Shown piece after piece: positions 6,731 through 14,974 of a stretch of DNA of 64,000 nt. Location: assembly GCA_913060875.1 (NCBI GenBank), contig CAJXSL010000007.1:202769-266768 (forward strand), in the 5' to 3' direction. How positions within the stretch are numbered: position 1 is the first letter of the stretch; the number at the start of each line of letters is the position of its first letter. The notes beneath the pieces were generated by a model. That model had not been told where the DNA came from. It saw only the letters and a list, made by a program, of their open reading frames with translations, and searched no databases. The position numbers and the translations under genes were made by a program. Source of the DNA: an uncultured Desulfobacteraceae bacterium (GTDB lineage Bacteria > Desulfobacterota > Desulfobacteria > Desulfobacterales > UBA5852).

Positions 6731-7942
6731 ATGAACAACGATCACGCGACCATTCGTTTCGCCCAACGCATGAACCAGCTCCCGCCCTACCTGTTCGGCA
6801 TGATCAACAAGTCTAAAATGGCCAAGCGCCGCCGGGGGGACGACGTCATCGATCTCGGCATGGGCAACCCCATCGATCCGGCCCCTTCAACGGTCAGCGA
6901 AAAGCTGAGTGAAGTGGCCCGGGATCCCAAGACCCACCGTTATCCGACCGCCGACGGCCTGCGCAGCCTGCGGCGGGAAATCGCCATCCGCTACAACCGG
7001 GACTATGGGGTGGAACTGGACAGCGATAGCGAAGTCATCTGCACCATCGGCTCCAAGGAGGGCATCTCCCACCTCTGCCTGGCCCTGGTGGGGCCCGGGG
7101 ATACCGTCCTGGTGCCCGCACCGGCCTTTCCGGTGCATATCTACGCCGCCATTATCGCCGGGGGAAGTGTCATCCGCATCCACCTGGACGAGGACGAAGC
7201 GTTCGTGCGCCGCATCGCCGACATGTGCAGCAATGTCTCCCCGCGCCCCAAACTGCTGATCCTGAATTACCCCCACAACCCCACGGCCGCCCTGGGCAGC
7301 CGCGACCTTTTCAAGGAAATCGTGCGGCTGGCCAAACGCTACGACTTCATGGTCATCCACGATTTTGCCTACGCCAAGATCGCCTTCGACGGCTACCAGC
7401 CCCCCAGCTTCCTGGAAGTCCCCGGCGCCCGGGATGTGGGGGTGGAGTTCGGCAGCTTTTCCAAAACTTACAACATGGCCGGCTGGCGCCTGGGCTACTG
7501 TGTGGGCCAGCGCCGCATCATCGAGGGGCTGGCCAAGATCAAGGGCTATTATGACTACGGGATTTTCTCCGCCATCCAGGTTTCGGGCATCATGGCCCTG
7601 CGCCACTGCGACAGCGAAGTGACCGAACAGGTGGAGAAATACCAATTGCGCCGGGACATCCTCTGCGAAGGTCTCGAGCGGATGGGATGGGCCATCAACC
7701 GCCCCAAGGCCGGCATGTTCGTGTGGGCCCAACTGCCGGCCCCCTTCGATCGCATGGGGTCCATGGAGTTCGCCCTGCGCCTGATGGAAGAAGGCAATGT
7801 GGCGGTGGCCCCGGGGATCGGTTTCGGTGAAGAGGGCGAGGGCTATCTGCGGCTGGCCCTGGTGGAAAACGAGCACCGCATCCGCCAGGCCCTGCGGCAG
7901 ATGCGCCGGGCCCTGCCGCTGATTCAGCCGGAAGCTGATTGA
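6731..7942 (+). CDS. alaC: AlaC-type alanine-forming aminotransferase
   Basis: This PLP-dependent class I/II aminotransferase (403 residues) closely follows the layout of E. coli AlaC, which converts pyruvate and glutamate to alanine and 2-oxoglutarate. Seen are LPPYLFGMINKSKMAKRRR near the N-terminus, IGSKEGISHL, NYPHNPTA, the HDFAYAKI aspartate segment, and the PLP-lysine motif SFSKTYNMAGWR. LL-diaminopimelate aminotransferase is a related alternative. A longer frame begins at 6632 within the attenuator, but ATG 6731 has AGGGGAACC at the right distance. The upstream polyalanine leader supports a role in alanine synthesis. Confidence 0.9.
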   Translation: MNNDHATIRFAQRMNQLPPYLFGMINKSKMAKRRRGDDVIDLGMGNPIDPAPSTVSEKLSEVARDPKTHRYPTADGLRSLRREIAIRYNRDYGVELDSDSEVICTIGSKEGISHLCLALVGPGDTVLVPAPAFPVHIYAAIIAGGSVIRIHLDEDEAFVRRIADMCSNVSPRPKLLILNYPHNPTAALGSRDLFKEIVRLAKRYDFMVIHDFAYAKIAFDGYQPPSFLEVPGARDVGVEFGSFSKTYNMAGWRLGYCVGQRRIIEGLAKIKGYYDYGIFSAIQVSGIMALRHCDSEVTEQVEKYQLRRDILCEGLERMGWAINRPKAGMFVWAQLPAPFDRMGSMEFALRLMEEGNVAVAPGIGFGEEGEGYLRLALVENEHRIRQALRQMRRALPLIQPEAD

Positions 7943-7947
7943 AGGTC

Positions 7948-8020
7948 ATGCCGGACCTGATCCGGCATCTTGTGGATCAACAGTATGAAGTTGCGAAAAA
8001 TTCCGGATCGCGTCCGGAAT
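7948..8020. repeat. REP-like pair of hairpins downstream of alaC
   Basis: Two GC-rich palindromes lie 31 bases apart: ATGCCGG/CCGGCAT (7948-7968) and ATTCCGGA/TCCGGAAT (8000-8020). Paired short palindromes after a gene resemble REP/BIME units and may stabilise or terminate the alaC transcript. The rest of the 315-bp gap up to 8257 shows no gene. Confidence 0.65.
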
Positions 8021-8257
8021 GAGAATCCCAATGGGGATCCACCTGCACACGGAGGCATGAACGCGGAAGGACGCTCTCGGTGTCAACCAACTTCACACCC
8101 CAAGTCTACACGGTTAACGATTTGACCACGCGGAGGAGAAGAAAACACCAGGCCAAACCATACGAGAATACAGGCGAGGTATAGGAAAACGGGTTATTCC
8201 TCGTTAGATGGCCGCCCACCGTATTTCTGGCACGACATATGCGTTGGAAGGGGTATT

Positions 8258-8782
8258 ATGCTTCCGGAACTTCCTGAAACGATTGCGGCCCTTGACGACA
8301 GCCAGGTCATTATCTGCTGCCGGGCCCTGGTGCTCCTGCTGGACCGCCGCCTGGCCGCAGACCCCGCCAGCCATCGGCCGAAAGATTTTTACGTGTCGGA
8401 TTTCAGCCAATGGATCGAACGGGGCGGCGACGGAACCCGGGCGCTTGTCACCAAGCTTTCCCAGGGCCGACTTGCCGATGCCGCCCTCATCGGACGCGGC
8501 CTCATGTTCGCCTGCCGCCGGGCGGGGTTCGCCGAAGACGTCCGCAGCGCCTGCCGCCTGGTGATGATGCCGGTCGACTTCCTGGGCACCCTGTCCCCGG
8601 GAGTGATCGTGGCCGCCCTGGCCACAGTCCTGTCATGGCACCCGGGATGCCCCGACTTGGCCCCCCTGCTGCAGCCATCCCGCCGACAATCTACCCGTCC
8701 GCCCGAAGGACGACGCCGCTACCCCTGGTTTCAAGCCCCGCCCAAAACCATCGAACAACGCCTCCCGGAAAAAGAAAAATAG
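8258..8782 (+). CDS. hypothetical protein (174 aa)
   Basis: No family was recognised. The first 125 residues look folded and helical, with hydrophobic stretches (VIICCRALVLLLDRRLA; LMFACRRAGF; PGVIVAALATVLSW). The C-terminal 45 residues are Pro/Arg-rich and probably disordered. There is no signal peptide. ATG 8258 follows GAAGGGGTATT, a reasonable ribosome-binding site. It stands between the alaC unit and the convergent signalling operon. Confidence 0.55.
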   Translation: MLPELPETIAALDDSQVIICCRALVLLLDRRLAADPASHRPKDFYVSDFSQWIERGGDGTRALVTKLSQGRLADAALIGRGLMFACRRAGFAEDVRSACRLVMMPVDFLGTLSPGVIVAALATVLSWHPGCPDLAPLLQPSRRQSTRPPEGRRRYPWFQAPPKTIEQRLPEKEK

Positions 8783-8862
8783 GCCCCATTATCATGCCCT
8801 ATTTCCTGGTTGCCTTTCAGCTTGCCGCTGGACACACGCCCCATCCAACCCGCATTTCACTC

Positions 8863-8897
8863 GGCCCCCTGGCCCCTTGAACCCTCGGACCCTTGAA
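8863..8897 (-). repeat. short interspersed repeat, copy 3
   Basis: On the minus strand this reads AGGGTTCAAGGGGCCAGGGG, the reverse complement arrangement of the copies at 1657 and 4104. It lies between convergent transcription units. Confidence 0.5.
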
Positions 8898-8971
8898 ACT
8901 TCCCCACTCCTCTGGGAGATGATCCCCCCAAACGGTAGGGAAAGAGCCACCGCCAGTCCCGCATTATCTCC

Positions 8972-10120
8972 CTAATCTGTAATCTTGATCACCACCAACG
9001 TGGCGTCATCCTCCGGCGGATTGGGCTCCCGGAAGGCGTCTAAGGCATCCAGGATGGTGCGAGCCATCTCCGGCGCAGGCCGCTCCGCACTCTGTCGCAC
9101 AAGGCTCATCAACCGATTCTTCCCAAAGTATTCTCCCCGGGGGTTGCGGGCCTCCCAGATGCCGTCGGTGCCGATCACAATCACCTGCCCGGGGTGCAGC
9201 GCCCGCCGGCTTTCCTCATAGACCGCAGCATCCATCACCCCCAAGGGCAGGGGGAACCCCGGACCGGCCAACTCGTCCACGGCATCCGACCCGGGGGTAT
9301 GAACCAGGGCGGGGTCATGCCCGGCCCGGGTCCAGCAGATGCCGCGCCGGTTGGCATCGATCTCAGCGTAAAACATGCTCATGAAACGATGGGTGCCGTC
9401 CACATCCCGGGCCAGGTGCCGGTTGACGTCGGACATGATGGCGGCGGTGGAGCCCGGGGCTGTGATCCGCTCCCGGAGAAAAGCGCGCGCCGTGGTCATC
9501 AGGAGGGCCGAAGGAATGCCATGGCCGGTGACATCGCCGATGACGATACCGGTGCGCGACTGCCCCTCCACCGTCCGGGAGAAAAAATCATAATAGTCCC
9601 CCCCGGTTTCGTCGCACCACCGGCTTTGCCCGGCAATCTCAAGGCCTTCGGCGAGCCGGTGTTCTTTGGGCATCAGGTTGCGCTGGACTTCACTGGCCAA
9701 CGCCATGGATTTTTCCATAGCCTTTACCTGGGCATTCCGGGCGGCTACCTGACGGTATTGGGCAACACCCTGATCGATGGCCCGGGCCAGAACATCGGCC
9801 GGGCAGGGCTTCAGGTGGAACTGGAAGATATGGCCTTCGTTGACCGCCTGAATGGCCGTTCCCAGATCGGTGGAACCGGTCAGCATCATACGCACCGTGT
9901 CGGGACGGATGGCCTTGATCCGGGCCAGAAGATCGCTACCGTTCATCCCCGGCATGCGATAATCGGCCACCACCACCGCATAGGCCTCCCGGTCTGCCAC
10001 CATCTGCAGGGCTTCCGCCCCCCCGGCAGCGGTCTCGATATGGAACTGCCGCCGGAGTTTCCGTTTGAGGCCGGCCAGCAGCAGGGGGTCGTCATCCACC
10101 AGGAGAATGCGGGGCTTCAT
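8972..10120 (-). CDS. response regulator with PP2C-type phosphatase output (RsbU-like)
   Basis: Residues 1-120 form a receiver domain (LLVDDDP; phosphoacceptor Asp in VVADYRMPGMNG; LTG; K in HLKPCP). A linker leads to a SpoIIE/RsbU-type PP2C phosphatase domain with GGDYYDFF near residue 178, GDVTGHGIPSAL near residue 200, and a C-terminal DDATLVVIKI. Such proteins dephosphorylate anti-sigma-factor antagonists in partner-switching pathways. It is the last of three overlapping signalling genes (four-base overlap with the HDOD regulator). No anti-sigma partner is seen nearby. Confidence 0.9.
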   Translation of the reverse strand: MKPRILLVDDDPLLLAGLKRKLRRQFHIETAAGGAEALQMVADREAYAVVVADYRMPGMNGSDLLARIKAIRPDTVRMMLTGSTDLGTAIQAVNEGHIFQFHLKPCPADVLARAIDQGVAQYRQVAARNAQVKAMEKSMALASEVQRNLMPKEHRLAEGLEIAGQSRWCDETGGDYYDFFSRTVEGQSRTGIVIGDVTGHGIPSALLMTTARAFLRERITAPGSTAAIMSDVNRHLARDVDGTHRFMSMFYAEIDANRRGICWTRAGHDPALVHTPGSDAVDELAGPGFPLPLGVMDAAVYEESRRALHPGQVIVIGTDGIWEARNPRGEYFGKNRLMSLVRQSAERPAPEMARTILDALDAFREPNPPEDDATLVVIKITD

Positions 10121-11334
10121 GGCATATCCTCCTCCAGATCAGCGCAGGCCTGCTGCCAGGCGGCCAAGTTTTCGACCAGTCCCAGATCTTCCAGATAGGC
10201 CATATCGAAATCCTCGTCCGGATGGCCGCCGCCCTGGTGAGAATCAGTCAGGCGGTGATCATACCCGTTGGCCAGATGGACGGCCATCAGCGGTTCCAGC
10301 CCGCCGACCGGGCTGTTTTGGGGACAATGGTGAAAGGCGATGGCCGTCAGGATGGACCGCTCCAGCCCCCACAACCCCATGAGGTAGGCCCCGATCTCGG
10401 CATGGGTCGTTCCGATAAGCTCCCGCTCCCGGTCCAGGCGCTCGCCGGTGGTGGCAGGCACCTCCCGAAGCAGTTCCCGGTAGGTTGTGCTGAAATTGAC
10501 GGCCAGGATCAGCTTACCGATGTCGTGCAGCATCCCGGCCAGGAAAGCGGCCGTGGCCCTGTCCCGTTCCCCGGTGGCCAGGGTCATGATCCGGCGGGCA
10601 TAGCCGCCCGCGGCCAAGCTGTGGCGCCACAGGCCCTCGAAATCGAAAAAGGGAATCTTGCGCGTGTTGAAGGCGGAAAAGACATTGATGGAAAGCACCA
10701 GGGCCTTGATGGCATCGAGCCCCAGCAGCATGACCGCGTTCTTCACATCGGTAACCCGGCGGTAAAGCCCGAAAAAGGCGGAGTTGACCATCTGCAGAAT
10801 CTTGGCGGCCATGCCCAGGTCACGGGCAATCAGGTCGGCCACCCGCTGGATGGAGGCCTCATCGGATTGGAGTTCCGTCATGATCGCGGTGCAGCTGGCC
10901 GGCATGCTGGGCAGGGTGTCGATGCGGGCCACCACGCGCCGGATGGCATCATCCGCCAGAATCTGATTGAGGGCCAGGGTCTTTTGCAGGGCGTCGCGCA
11001 GCACGGTCATGTCGCAGGGTTTGGCCAGCAGTTGATGGGCCACCCGGACGGATTTCAGGGTCATGTCCCGGTCGAGCTGGCCGCTCAGGATGATGCGCAC
11101 CACCTTGGGGTGCCGTTCCTTCACGATGTCGAGCAGTTGGGCGCCGTCCATGCCCGGCATGCGCATGTCCGAAATCACCACGTCAACCGGCTGGGAGGCC
11201 AGCAGGTCCAGGGCGGCTTCGCCGCTTTCGGCATACAGGGCTTCCCATTCGGCGCGCATTTTGCGCAGGGTCCGCTGCAGGCCTTTTAAGACCATGGGCT
11301 CGTCATCCACGAAGAGCAGGCGTTTCTTATCCAT
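10117..11334 (-). CDS. REC-HDOD response regulator
   Basis: An N-terminal receiver domain (LLFVDDEPM; VVISDMRMPGMDG; KPCD) is followed from about residue 140 by an HDOD domain, recognised from LPSMPASCTAIM, MVNSAFFG, the pattern VMLLGLDAIKALVLS and a downstream LHDIGKL. HDOD proteins are non-catalytic or cryptic HD-family signalling proteins often linked to c-di-GMP and motility. The open frame can start at 11352, but ATG 11334 (MDKKRLLF) follows GGGAGGTGG and gives the normal receiver N-terminus. It overlaps the upstream kinase gene by eight bases. Confidence 0.9.
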   Translation of the reverse strand: MDKKRLLFVDDEPMVLKGLQRTLRKMRAEWEALYAESGEAALDLLASQPVDVVISDMRMPGMDGAQLLDIVKERHPKVVRIILSGQLDRDMTLKSVRVAHQLLAKPCDMTVLRDALQKTLALNQILADDAIRRVVARIDTLPSMPASCTAIMTELQSDEASIQRVADLIARDLGMAAKILQMVNSAFFGLYRRVTDVKNAVMLLGLDAIKALVLSINVFSAFNTRKIPFFDFEGLWRHSLAAGGYARRIMTLATGERDRATAAFLAGMLHDIGKLILAVNFSTTYRELLREVPATTGERLDRERELIGTTHAEIGAYLMGLWGLERSILTAIAFHHCPQNSPVGGLEPLMAVHLANGYDHRLTDSHQGGGHPDEDFDMAYLEDLGLVENLAAWQQACADLEEDMP

Positions 11335-12226
11335 GCGCGGCCACCTCCCCATGAAGCGGCAGGCGAATCACAAACGTGGTGCCCTCCCCCGGCACACTCT
11401 CAAACGTCAGGTGGCCGCCATGGTTGTCGACGATGACCGCATGGGCGATGGCCAGGCCCTGGCCGGATCCCAGGCCTTCTTCCTTGGTGGTGAAAAACAG
11501 GTCGAACACCTGGTGGCGGACCGCCTCGGGGATGCCGGCCCCCGTGTCCTGGATACGGATCTCGGCCCATTCGTCCCGGGCACGGGTCACGATGCGGATG
11601 CGCCCTTTGTCTGCGGGGCTGCGCCCGATCTTCTCACTAATGGCGTGGGCCGCGTTGGTGATCAGGTTCAGAATGACCTGGTTGATTTCCCCGCACCGGC
11701 CCGGTACCGACGGCAGGGCGGGGTCGAAATCCGTCTCCAGGTCGGCCACGTATTTCCATTCGTTGCGGGAGATGATGACCGTGCTTTCGATGGCCTCGTT
11801 GAGGTCCAGGGGTTTCTTTTCGGCATCCCCGGGATGGGCGAAAAATTTCATCGAGCGCACAATCTTGGAAATGCGGCCCACCCCGTCCAGGATATGATCG
11901 ATGGCCAGGGGGATTTCCGCCACCAGGTAATCCAGATCCACCTCGTTCACGGCGGCATCAACGGCCTGGAGCAGCTCCACCGGGTCATTCTCTTGCCGAA
12001 CCGATGCGGCCAGGGCCTGGTAGCGCGCCATCACCTTTTGTAGATCATCGAAAGCTTCGCGCAAAAAATGGGTGTTGTCGCCAACAAACTGGGCCGGCGT
12101 ACTGATCTCATGGGCGATGCCGGCGGCCAGGTGCCCGATGGCCTCCATCTTCCGGGACTGGGCCAGCTGGTCTTCCAACAGGCGGCGTGTGTCGCTGTCG
12201 TTTCCGATGGTCATGGGTCCTTTCAT
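11327..12226 (-). CDS. soluble sensor histidine kinase
   Basis: This 299-residue kinase has no membrane segment and no obvious sensory domain. The HisKA-like box AIGHLAAGIAHEISTP carries the phosphoacceptor His near residue 40. The catalytic domain has NLITNAAHAI (N box), IQDTGAGIPEA (G1) and GSGQGLAIAHAVI (G2). It is the first gene of a three-gene operon with REC-HDOD and REC-PP2C regulators and probably phosphorylates both. A second ATG at 12214 sits close behind AAAGGA and is an alternative start. Confidence 0.9.
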   Translation of the reverse strand: MKGPMTIGNDSDTRRLLEDQLAQSRKMEAIGHLAAGIAHEISTPAQFVGDNTHFLREAFDDLQKVMARYQALAASVRQENDPVELLQAVDAAVNEVDLDYLVAEIPLAIDHILDGVGRISKIVRSMKFFAHPGDAEKKPLDLNEAIESTVIISRNEWKYVADLETDFDPALPSVPGRCGEINQVILNLITNAAHAISEKIGRSPADKGRIRIVTRARDEWAEIRIQDTGAGIPEAVRHQVFDLFFTTKEEGLGSGQGLAIAHAVIVDNHGGHLTFESVPGEGTTFVIRLPLHGEVAAHG

Positions 12227-12412
12227 TTTTTCATTCCAACCCCGGCATCGGGCGCAACGCAGGAACGCCCTGCCACCATATGCGAATGGGGTTCTGTCAT
12301 CTATTTTCGGCTGATCAGCGGAAAACCTTAGCGGTTGAGGGAAGGTATTAAAACAGGCCGCCGACAGGGCCGACGCCCTTGAAGGCCTAACGGCGCCAAC
12401 AAACCGGCATTG

Positions 12413-13339
12413 TCACCGGGGCAACGGTCGTGGGGTCAGCGTGTCCGCCAGGGTGCGGGCCTCTTCCAGGGAGGGAACCCCCATGCGGCCGCCGTAGGCC
12501 CGGCAGGACAGTGACGCGACGGCCACGGCCAGCCCTACGGCCTGGGGAACATCATCGCCCCGGCTGATGGCCAGGGCAAAGGCGGCGTGGAAATTGTCGC
12601 CGGCGCCGGTGGTATCGCGCACGTTTACGGCGGGCGCCGGAATCTGCCGCCATTGGCCGTCTTCCCGGTAATAGGCCCCCTTCCGGCCGTCCGTGGCCAC
12701 CAGGCGTCCCCGGATTCGTTCCTGCAGCCGGTCCAAGCCTGTCACCAGGGTTCCGGGGCGGCGGCCGAAGTGGCGATCCGCCAGAAAATCGCGGCTGGGA
12801 ATGAAAAAATCGGCGGTGGCCATCATGGTTCCCATGCCGTCCCGCCACCGCTCCGCATCGTACACCACCAGGGGGCGCGAGGCGGCCGGCAGCAGGTCGG
12901 CCAGGTAGGTGGTCTCGGGATCCAGCAGCAGCACCTTGGCGGCGGTCAGAAGATCAGCCGGCAGGTCATGAGGCGCCAGCCGCGGCAGGGTGTTGGGCTC
13001 GTAAAAAATCGTCCGACGGCCCGAGGACGCCGTCACGAAGATAAAGGCCTCGGGCGTACAACCTCCCGGCACGACCTGGACATGGCCGGTATCCACACCG
13101 AAGGCCGCCAGGCGATCCAGGCAGATCCGGCCGGCATCGTCATCCCCCACCCGGCCCACATAGCAAACCCGCCCCTCCAGCCGGGCAATGCAGGCGGCGG
13201 CCGTTCCCCCCTGCCCGCCGCCTTCCACAAGGCGCTGCGACAGGCCGGCTTTGGTGTTTTCCCGGGGGAAGGCGTCCACCACGGCGATGGTATCCACACA
13301 GCTGCGGCCAATCACGAGAACATCGTAGGGGGGCATCAT
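12413..13339 (-). CDS. PfkB-family carbohydrate kinase
   Basis: This 308-residue sugar kinase is ATP-dependent by family. GGGQGGTAAACIARL near residue 40 is the substrate/Gly-rich region, and DTTGAGDNFHAAF near residue 250 holds the catalytic Asp and anion hole. Substrate cannot be read from the sequence; fructokinase, ribokinase and sulfofructose kinase relatives share this layout. It begins with two ATGs behind AGGA. It stands alone, downstream of which lies the divergent promoter region of the signalling operon (12227-12412). Confidence 0.85.
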   Translation of the reverse strand: MMPPYDVLVIGRSCVDTIAVVDAFPRENTKAGLSQRLVEGGGQGGTAAACIARLEGRVCYVGRVGDDDAGRICLDRLAAFGVDTGHVQVVPGGCTPEAFIFVTASSGRRTIFYEPNTLPRLAPHDLPADLLTAAKVLLLDPETTYLADLLPAASRPLVVYDAERWRDGMGTMMATADFFIPSRDFLADRHFGRRPGTLVTGLDRLQERIRGRLVATDGRKGAYYREDGQWRQIPAPAVNVRDTTGAGDNFHAAFALAISRGDDVPQAVGLAVAVASLSCRAYGGRMGVPSLEEARTLADTLTPRPLPR

Positions 13340-13430
13340 CCGAATTCCTGAAGGAAAGTAGTTTGCTTTATCGGTTTTAAAATGGACCGTACCACGGAAT
13401 CCCTAAGCGATCCCACGGCGGCTGTCAAAC

Positions 13431-13766
13431 TTGGAAAACTTCTGCCATGGCGCCGGCCAGGAAAGCGGCCGACGGGCGGGAACGGAAAATGTGGCCTTGA
13501 TCGTTGGTTTGGGGAAGGCCTGCGCCCTGGCCGCTCGCGACCTTGCACGCAACGATGCCCACATGCGCCGGATGCGGGATCATCTGTATGAGGGCTTGCA
13601 GGCCGGGTTGGAAAATATGCACCTGAACGGCCATTCGGAAAAGCGGCTGCCCAACACGCTTAGCGTGTCCTTCCCGGGAATCGCCGCCGACCGCCTGCTG
13701 GCCACCATCGGCGACACCGTCGCGGCCTCGGCGGGGCGGACGGGAACAAGCGCGCGGACTGTCTGA
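13431..13766 (+). pseudogene. cysteine desulfurase (IscS/NifS-like) remnant
   Basis: The frame reads HGAGQESGRRAGTENV near the start and continues with IVGLGKAC, a helical segment, LPNTLSVSFPGI and DTVAASAG. This is the C-terminal-middle part of a class V aminotransferase fold cysteine desulfurase. The N-terminal two-thirds, with the PLP lysine, and the catalytic cysteine loop that should follow AASAG are both absent; the frame ends in unrelated RTGTSARTV. Only a TTG start is available. It is best read as a degraded fragment. Confidence 0.7.
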
Positions 13767-13784
13767 GCCCGCCGAAAGGCGGGC
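13767..13784. terminator. GAAA-capped hairpin after the desulfurase remnant
   Basis: GCCCGCC, a GAAA loop and GGCGGGC form a perfect 7-bp stem immediately after the remnant's stop. There is no U-tract, so terminator function is uncertain. Confidence 0.45.
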
Positions 13785-13993
13785 GAGTTTCCGCGTGCTC
13801 CGGCCGCACCGACGACGCGCAGGGAAGTGCGAAGCACCGCGGGACACGGGCGTCTGAAGCCTGTCACGCCGTTTTCAGGGGAGGCGTGATTGGTTCGTTT
13901 TCTTCCACGCGGAAGAAAATGAACGGTAAAACAATCCTTGATCAAAAAAACTGCTCCAGGTCCTCCACCTGAAGTGGAGGGAGTGGCGCAACC

Positions 13994-14275
13994 CTACGCG
14001 GTGCGACTGGTCACCTCCAGCAGATGAAAACCGAACTGGGTCCGCACGGGTCCCAGCACCGTGTTCAGCTCTCCGCTGAAGACCACCTCGTCAAATTCGC
14101 GCACCATCTGACCGGGACCGAATTGCCCCAGATCACCGCCCTCCCGCCCTGACGGGCAGGTGGAATGCTTCCGGGCCACCTCGGCGAAATCGGCGCCGGC
14201 CTGGATTTCCTTTTTGAGTTCTTCACATTTTTCCTCGCTGTCGACCAGGATATGTCGTGCCGTAGCTGTGGTCAT
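13994..14275 (-). CDS. parvulin-type peptidyl-prolyl isomerase
   Basis: This 93-residue single-domain PPIase is the length of E. coli PpiC. Seen are ARHILVDSEEKCEEL at the N-terminus, FAEVARKHSTCPSG, GGDLGQFGPGQMV and VRTQFGFHLLEV, which together span the parvulin fold. There is no signal peptide, so it acts in the cytoplasm. The start follows GGAGGAAAAAC. It is transcribed away from the MarR gene, and a CCTCCAC/GTGGAGG stem with a nearby T-run (13945-13982, minus strand) may terminate it. Confidence 0.92.
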   Translation of the reverse strand: MTTATARHILVDSEEKCEELKKEIQAGADFAEVARKHSTCPSGREGGDLGQFGPGQMVREFDEVVFSGELNTVLGPVRTQFGFHLLEVTSRTA

Positions 14276-14427
14276 TGTTTTTCCTCCGTAGTCTTGATGC
14301 CGGTTATGGAACTGTTTAAATCAGATGACAAATGGTTTGCGGATCGTAAAAGTGCAGACCCAACATAGACGTTTTTTCCTTTAAAGCAACACCCGATTTG
14401 ATTCAAGGGGCCCGATTGCATTCAACG

Positions 14428-14449
14428 CGGATATTTCATGAAATATCCG
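14428..14449. repeat. 22-bp perfect palindrome matching the ends of the 257-bp repeat
   Basis: CGGATATTTCATGAAATATCCG is a perfect palindrome. Its two halves equal the terminal inverted repeats of the larger elements at 16318 and 57235, joined with no interior. It may be an internally deleted copy of that element or a regulatory dyad for the MarR gene 50 bp downstream. Confidence 0.6.
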
Positions 14450-14462
14450 GGCCAAAGCGCTA

Positions 14463-14499
14463 TTGACAACACGCTGTCATTTTGTTAGTCTGCTGTCAA
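14463..14499 (+). promoter_or_regulatory. MarR promoter and candidate autoregulatory operator
   Basis: TTGACA (14463-14468) is followed after 17 bases by TAGTCT, a partial -10. TGACA and TGTCA half-sites form a dyad (14464-14479) over the -35, and a third TGTCA lies at 14494-14498. A start site near 14498 would place the ATG at the 5' end of the message, and no Shine-Dalgarno is present, which suggests a leaderless transcript. Confidence 0.45.
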
Positions 14500-14500
14500 A

Positions 14501-14947
14501 ATGAATCCCTCCACACCATCACGCACACCGTCAGCAGAGCTGCTGACCCGGCTGATACTGACGATATTCCAGGTCAATGGCCAATTGCTGGCGGCCGGCG
14601 ATCGGCTGACCAAAAATCTGGGACTTACAAGCGCCCTCTGGCAGGTGTTGGGCGCCGTCAAGGAAACCCCTCTGACGGTGGCCCAGATCGCCCGCAACAT
14701 GGGGTTGACCCGCCAGAGTGTCCGCAGGTCGGCCCATGTTTTGAAGGACAGGGGGTTCGTGGAGCTTCAGGACAACCCCCACCACCAACGGGCCAAACTT
14801 GTTGTCCTTACCCGAGAGGGGCGTACCGTGCTCGACCAGGTGGCCGCCGTTCAGGCGGAATGGTCCAACCGCATGGCCGAAGGATTGGCAACAGAGAAAC
14901 TGCAAACCACGATCCAGACCCTGGGCAGGCTGGGTGAGCGCCTGTAA
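14501..14947 (+). CDS. MarR-family transcriptional regulator
   Basis: This 148-residue regulator has the MarR winged helix: LTVAQIARNMGLTRQSVRRS near residues 64-84 is the helix-turn-helix, followed by LKDRGFVELQDNPHHQRAK as the wing. Dimerising helices lie at both ends. It heads a short unit with DUF169 and PilZ genes, and half-sites over its own promoter suggest autoregulation. The inducer is unknown; a phenolic compound or redox signal is usual for the family. No ribosome-binding site is seen before ATG 14501. Confidence 0.9.
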   Translation: MNPSTPSRTPSAELLTRLILTIFQVNGQLLAAGDRLTKNLGLTSALWQVLGAVKETPLTVAQIARNMGLTRQSVRRSAHVLKDRGFVELQDNPHHQRAKLVVLTREGRTVLDQVAAVQAEWSNRMAEGLATEKLQTTIQTLGRLGERL

Positions 14948-14974
14948 AGCAGGCGCATTATCAAGGAGGCTTCC

